Assembly: GCA_035995425.1 (NCBI GenBank)
Contig: DASYKM010000004.1
Coordinates: 1 to 8,672, forward strand
DNA length: 8,672 nt
Direction of reading: 5' to 3'
From: CADEED01 sp035995425
GTDB taxonomy: Bacteria > Pseudomonadota > Gammaproteobacteria > Steroidobacterales > Steroidobacteraceae
Position 1 is the first letter of the stretch. The number at the start of each line of letters is the position of its first letter. The translations under genes and the position numbers were made by a program. The notes under the pieces are model-generated. The model had not been told where the DNA came from. It made no database searches and worked only from the letters and a program-made list of their open reading frames with translations. Positions 5,619 to 8,672 of the stretch are shown here, piece after piece.

Positions 5619-6785
5619 GTGACAAGAAAGATCGCCCTAACAATGGGCCTCGCCATTCTGCTCGGCTATTTCTGTGGCGACGCCGCCGCGTCGCTGATGT
5701 CGGCCGTCTTCGGCTGGCACGCAATCACCGTGCAAGCGTTGTTGTCGTGGGGTGCTTTTGGCGCCGCTGCCTGGGCGATCGCCTCGAAGCTCCTGGAGGA
5801 GGAAGGGGACATTCCCGATCCATTCACGCGGGTGCTGCTGATAGCCGGCGGCTTCTATCTGTTGGTGCGAATCGCGCCCATCCTCGGATGGAGCGTGAGC
5901 TACGGCGCGGGAGGAAAGGTGATCCGCCCGCTCGTCCCGCTGGCGTTTGCGGCGGCCGCTGTCGCTACCGTCAGATTCCTTCCGCCGCGCTGGATGCTGT
6001 TCGTCGGCGTCACCGCCATCGCGCTGCAATTCAAGCTCGGAGCGCTTCTGGCGCTGTTTCTCCACGGACTGCCCGAGTGGATGATGGCATTGCTGGTTGC
6101 GATCCCGGCGCTGCTGATCGCCCAGGTGCTGTGCCTCCGCGGCAATTCGCCCGCCGACCGCGTCGTGCAGACTAACTATCTGTGGATTTTTGGAGCCGTC
6201 GGGCTGCTCGCCATCATCTGGACACGAAGCCAGGAGCTCCAGCCGCGCCTGCCATTCGGCGGCTTTCGCCTCCACCAGATGACGGAGTATCTGGGCATGG
6301 CGGCGTGGCTATGGTCATTCCTCGCGCTGGCTTCGCGCCTCGAACCGGAAGATTCCGGGCAGCACGGCGACGCCACCACCGCGGGTCCTGGCACCCTGGT
6401 CTGTGTGCTGCTCGCATTCACAGTCGTAATCGGGATTTGCTTTGGCCTGCTGGAACCACTGACTTCACTGTCGCCGAGCCTGGCACTTTGGCTGTGCCTG
6501 CTGATCGCCGGCGCAATCCTCTTCTTCATGGGAGTGTTCACGCGCGTACCGGTTGATGGGCCAGGGCATGGGGTTCTCATTGCGTCCGTAGTCGTCTTCG
6601 TGCTCGCGTTCTTCGGCGGCTGGCCTGTTGCGTCGGACCTGGACGTCCACAGTCAAGGCCAGGCCATGATGGGTCTGATTTACCTCGCAATCCTCGTGGG
6701 TCCGCTGGTGATGCTTGGCCAGACGCTGGCGGGCATCGGCATCATCCTCGTCATGTTCAATCTTCAGCGCCGGTCGGCGGCGTAG
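5619..6785 (+). CDS. Multi-pass inner-membrane protein of unknown function (about 12 segments)
   Basis: I do not recognise this 388-aa protein. It starts with GTG at 5619 behind a strong GGAGG; an ATG at 5592 would add nine residues that look unlike a membrane-protein N-terminus. About twelve hydrophobic segments run through the whole length, roughly at 5-27, 36-58, 70-92, 100-118, 122-143, 148-166, 178-194, 217-236, 254-273, 282-303, 314-333 and 344-372. Short charged loops separate them, including LLEEEGDIPDPF (about 57-68) and RLEPEDSGQHGD. There is no soluble domain, no recognisable transporter signature and no conserved cysteine pair. The arrangement could suit a transporter, a flippase or a membrane enzyme. 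Its end is 61 bp before the next gene. That it encodes a membrane protein is certain; the role is unknown. Confidence 0.85.
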   Translation: MTRKIALTMGLAILLGYFCGDAAASLMSAVFGWHAITVQALLSWGAFGAAAWAIASKLLEEEGDIPDPFTRVLLIAGGFYLLVRIAPILGWSVSYGAGGKVIRPLVPLAFAAAAVATVRFLPPRWMLFVGVTAIALQFKLGALLALFLHGLPEWMMALLVAIPALLIAQVLCLRGNSPADRVVQTNYLWIFGAVGLLAIIWTRSQELQPRLPFGGFRLHQMTEYLGMAAWLWSFLALASRLEPEDSGQHGDATTAGPGTLVCVLLAFTVVIGICFGLLEPLTSLSPSLALWLCLLIAGAILFFMGVFTRVPVDGPGHGVLIASVVVFVLAFFGGWPVASDLDVHSQGQAMMGLIYLAILVGPLVMLGQTLAGIGIILVMFNLQRRSAA

Positions 6786-6846
6786 TCCATCGCGCCAAAA
6801 GCGAGTTAGGCTGTGCGCCTGCTCATTGGTGTGGAAGGCGATCGCC

Positions 6847-7107
6847 ATGAAGAAACTGAAACACGAGGCCGAGCTGTTCAAGGCGGGGCTGCTTGCAGCG
6901 ATGAAATACGCGCAGGAGCGCGGCGCCGTTGAGTTCGAACCGACGGATTCCGCGAGCCAGAAGTTGCTCTACGTTTACCGACTCCTGGTGCACGACAAGA
7001 TGATCCAGCCGCTTCCCGAAGACCAGGTCGCCGAGACGACCATGCGGCACAAGCTGGCCATCTGGTATTCGAAGCAGCTGCCGACTGACCACCCATTGCT
7101 GAAGTGA
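6847..7107 (+). CDS. Small hypothetical protein (86 aa), possibly DUF5062-like
   Basis: This 86-aa protein starts MKKLKHEAELFK and ends DHPLLK. It is soluble, mostly helical and rich in charged residues, with no signal or membrane segment. The central stretch LLYVYRLLVHDKMIQPLP and the ending KLAIWYSKQLPTDHPLLK look strongly conserved in character. From memory they resemble small gammaproteobacterial proteins grouped as DUF5062; I cannot confirm this without a search. The ATG at 6847 has AAGG at 6835-6838, eight bases upstream. Its stop codon shares GTGA with the start of the methyltransferase gene, so the two are probably translated together and may act together. Function is unknown. Confidence 0.8.
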   Translation: MKKLKHEAELFKAGLLAAMKYAQERGAVEFEPTDSASQKLLYVYRLLVHDKMIQPLPEDQVAETTMRHKLAIWYSKQLPTDHPLLK

Positions 7108-8282
7108 TCCATCCGATCATTCATTGGCTCGAAGACGGCAAGGCATTCGAGGCAAGGTGGCGCTCCCATGGCGGTACGCCGCCTCCCAAGCGCGTCGTTG
7201 TCGCTGACGGAAAAATGACAGCAGATGCGGCCTATGATCTCGCGTGTCAGGGGACTGCGCTTCTCTGGCGCGGTGATTTTCAAGAGGCCCGCCAGATGTT
7301 GAGCGCGTTGGGGAATCGCGCGGATCGTCCGAAGCGCGTCTCGAAAACCTCAGCCGCTACTTCAGCCACAAATTCACTGGCCGGAACTTCAATCAGCAAT
7401 TCGGCCGAAGCATTCCATCTCTACCGACAAGCCAGGTCGCAGCGGGCCCGTACGTTGAACTCACTCTTGATCCCGCTCACCGACGACTACTCGATCCCTT
7501 TGCGACGAGCGCCGGATATCCGGCAAGCCTGCGCCGAGGCCTTCGGCCCCGCGGAGACGGCATCACTCACGTCGCTGCGTGGACTGCAGGGCGTGATCGG
7601 TGCGCACGAGTGGCGCACGAAAGGCATCGACCTCCCGGAAGCGGGCGGCCGAATTCATCCGCACTTCGGTGTCTTCGCGCCGATCCGCCGTGAGTACGTC
7701 GACCTGGTAAGTACTACGCTTCTGCCGGCTGTGTGCGCTTCAGCAAGCATCGCTTTCGATATCGGCACGGGCACTGGCGTGCTTGCCGCGGTGCTGGCCC
7801 GGCGTGGCCTCGAACGCGTGGTCGCTACCGATCTCGACCCGCGCGCGCTGGCTTGTGCGCATGAAAACGTTCGACAGTTAGGGCTCTCGGAACGAATCGA
7901 GGTCGTGCAGGCGGACCTTTTTCCCGAAGGTCGCGCGGCACTCGTGGTCTGCAATCCGCCCTGGATTCCCGCCCGGCCGAGCTCCCCCATGGAAAACGGA
8001 ATTTACGACCCGGATAGCCAGATGCTGCGTGGATTCCTGGCGAAGCTGCCAGGGCATCTGCTGCCGGGCGGTGAGGGGTGGTTGATCCTCTCCGACCTGG
8101 CGGAGCACCTCGGTTTGCGGACCCGCGCAAGCTTGCTCGAAGAGTTCGAAGCGCACGGGCTACGCGTCCTGGCGCGACACGATGTGCCGCCGCGGCATCC
8201 GCGAGCCGCCGACAAGACGGATGCCCTCCATGACGCGCGCGCGGCTGAAATCACTTCGCTTTGGCGGCTCGCGGCACGCTGA
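7104..8282 (+). CDS. Class I SAM-dependent methyltransferase with NPPW motif
   Basis: This 392-aa protein begins with GTG at 7104, overlapping the TGA of the 86-aa gene (GTGA). Residues 1-185 are an uncharacterised N-terminal region, including a Ser/Thr/Ala-rich stretch at 79-100 that is probably a flexible linker. Residues 215-335 form a Rossmann methyltransferase fold. Motif I is FDIGTGTG at 218-225, the acidic residue binding the ribose is Asp243 (VATDLDP), and Asp271 follows in VQADLF. NPPW occupies 284-287. The NPPW/NPPY motif is typical of enzymes that methylate a planar amide or amino nitrogen, such as PrmC/HemK, RlmG and RsmC, so a nitrogen on a protein glutamine or a nucleobase is the likely target. 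The length and N-terminus do not fit PrmC. The methyltransferase call is secure; the substrate is not known. Confidence 0.9.
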   Translation: MIHPIIHWLEDGKAFEARWRSHGGTPPPKRVVVADGKMTADAAYDLACQGTALLWRGDFQEARQMLSALGNRADRPKRVSKTSAATSATNSLAGTSISNSAEAFHLYRQARSQRARTLNSLLIPLTDDYSIPLRRAPDIRQACAEAFGPAETASLTSLRGLQGVIGAHEWRTKGIDLPEAGGRIHPHFGVFAPIRREYVDLVSTTLLPAVCASASIAFDIGTGTGVLAAVLARRGLERVVATDLDPRALACAHENVRQLGLSERIEVVQADLFPEGRAALVVCNPPWIPARPSSPMENGIYDPDSQMLRGFLAKLPGHLLPGGEGWLILSDLAEHLGLRTRASLLEEFEAHGLRVLARHDVPPRHPRAADKTDALHDARAAEITSLWRLAAR

Positions 8283-8293
8283 AAGTGCAAGCT

Positions 8294-8312
8294 GAAGTTC
8301 TCTCAGAACTTC
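8294..8312 (+). terminator. Perfect 8-bp hairpin just after the methyltransferase stop
   Basis: GAAGTTCT and AGAACTTC form a perfect 8-bp inverted repeat with a CTC loop, 11 bases after the TGA. The sequence that follows is TCTCGTTTGA, so the U-tract is weak. It may terminate or protect the 3' end of the upstream transcript, or serve as a protein-binding palindrome. Confidence 0.45.
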
Positions 8313-8318
8313 TCGTTT

Positions 8319-8357
8319 GAGGAGACAAGGAGCGTGCAAACTATTCTTGTCTCCCTC
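8319..8357. repeat. Second inverted repeat, 9-bp stem with large loop
   Basis: GGAGACAAG (8321-8329) pairs with CTTGTCTCC (8346-8354). One G-T and one A-T pair extend the stem inward. After a one-base bulge at 8355, GA (8319-8320) pairs with TC (8356-8357). There is no T-tract after it, so it is not a classical terminator. It directly follows the first hairpin and could be a second half of a terminator region or an operator. Confidence 0.45.
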
Positions 8358-8392
8358 ATGTCCCCTCAGCAACCCGTACACTCCCCGAAATT

Positions 8393-8411
8393 CGCAGAAA
8401 CCCCGCAGAAA
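8393..8411. repeat. Direct repeat CGCAGAAA, 11-bp period
   Basis: CGCAGAAA occurs at 8393-8400 and again at 8404-8411. The 11-bp period is about one helical turn, which would suit a protein binding the same face of DNA twice. It may also be chance in a 288-bp region. Confidence 0.3.
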
Positions 8412-8471
8412 AGCTCCAAGTGGAAGACGCTACAAAAATAGGCATTTCCGTCGAGAAGAGCAGTAAATCAT

Positions 8472-8493
8472 TCGACCGCCGCATCTCGACCGC
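8472..8493. repeat. Direct repeat TCGACCGC, 14-bp period
   Basis: TCGACCGC occurs at 8472-8479 and 8486-8493, about 80-100 bp upstream of the exported-protein gene. This position suits an activator site, but nothing else supports that. Confidence 0.3.
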
Positions 8494-8570
8494 GCCCATG
8501 ATGGTGGACGGACGATCGTTGAATGCTTGTGCAGATCACTGTTAGCCGTTCATTTGTTCAAGGGGCAATC

Positions 8571-8672
8571 ATGAAAGCAAGCTTTGTGCAGGCCGTGTCA
8601 ATGCTGATTGGACTGTCGCTTGCTGTGACAGCACGAGCACAAGTTACCGATAAGGGTGAGTTGCCTCAACAA
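8571..8672 (+). CDS. 5' end of an exported protein gene, cut by the window edge
   Basis: Thirty-four codons are visible before the window ends, with no stop. ATG at 8571 is preceded by AAGGGG (8560-8565), five bases upstream. Residues 1-23 form a standard Sec signal peptide: Lys2, a hydrophobic core (about 9-19), and a cleavage site ARA before Gln24. There is no lipobox cysteine, so the product is probably periplasmic, outer-membrane or secreted. The mature part seen (QVTDKGELPQQ) is too short to identify. Composition is less GC-rich than the upstream genes. Confidence 0.72.
   Translation, partial: MKASFVQAVSMLIGLSLAVTARAQVTDKGELPQQ

Larger units (their letters stand above)
8283..8570. other. 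288-bp intergenic region of lower GC
   Basis: No convincing gene lies here. By hand count it is about 51 percent GC, clearly below the flanking coding DNA. It holds two inverted repeats in its first 75 bases and two short direct repeats further on, each listed separately. A good Shine-Dalgarno site (AAGGGG, 8560-8565) closes it. I could not find a clear -35/-10 pair for the downstream gene; TTGAAT at 8519-8524 is a candidate -35 but its -10 partner (TTAGCC) is poor. Confidence 0.6.

Noticed and set aside
8358..8441. 27-codon open frame in the intergenic region
   Set aside because: It has no Shine-Dalgarno site, overlaps the direct repeats and begins at the edge of the inverted repeat. There is no evidence that it is translated.
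8498..8545. 15-codon open frame (starting ATGATG) as a leader peptide
   Set aside because: It has no Shine-Dalgarno site, no run of regulatory codons and no attenuator structure after it.

Overview
The window is GC-rich DNA (low to mid 60s percent by eye), densely coding on both strands, with good Shine-Dalgarno sites and several genes that overlap or nearly touch. The proteins fit a Gram-negative proteobacterium: two periplasm-facing lipoproteins, a Tat-type signal, and a periplasmic quinoprotein carrying a c-type haem. The gene style (a PQQ enzyme with an inserted cytochrome c, a DipZ-type fusion protein, and small conserved-looking gammaproteobacterial-type proteins) suggests a gammaproteobacterium near Xanthomonadales or Steroidobacterales. 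That placement is inference; there is no marker gene here to prove it.

Region 1 (68-3148, + strand) is a compact three-gene operon: msrA, a dipZ-like gene and msrB. MsrA is a lipoprotein that reduces methionine-S-sulfoxide. The DipZ-like protein joins a CcdA/DsbD-type membrane electron carrier to a periplasmic thioredoxin domain and a C-terminal beta-rich domain. MsrB is a Tat-type lipoprotein that reduces methionine-R-sulfoxide. Both reductases keep the catalytic cysteine but lack the usual resolving cysteine. The proposed pathway is cytosolic thioredoxin to the DipZ membrane domain, to the DipZ thioredoxin domain, to MsrA and MsrB, repairing oxidised envelope proteins. It would be a split relative of the Neisseria PilB fusion and of the pneumococcal CcdA/Etrx/MsrAB system.

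Region 2 (3159-5234, - strand) is a PQQ-dependent dehydrogenase with a cytochrome c domain inserted within its propeller. Its 3' end converges on msrB with only 10 bp between stop codons. A recognisable promoter lies just upstream of it, in a 109-bp divergent intergenic region.

Region 3 (5344-8282, + strand) holds four genes without clear functions: a 67-aa acidic-basic helical protein, a roughly 12-segment membrane protein, an 86-aa protein, and a SAM-dependent methyltransferase with an NPPW motif. The 86-aa gene and the methyltransferase gene overlap by GTGA and are probably translated together.

Region 4 (8283-8672) is a 288-bp gap of about 51 percent GC by hand count. It contains two inverted repeats and two short direct repeats, and leads into the 5' end of a gene for an exported protein cut by the window edge. 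No tRNA, rRNA, CRISPR array, insertion sequence or transposase was seen.
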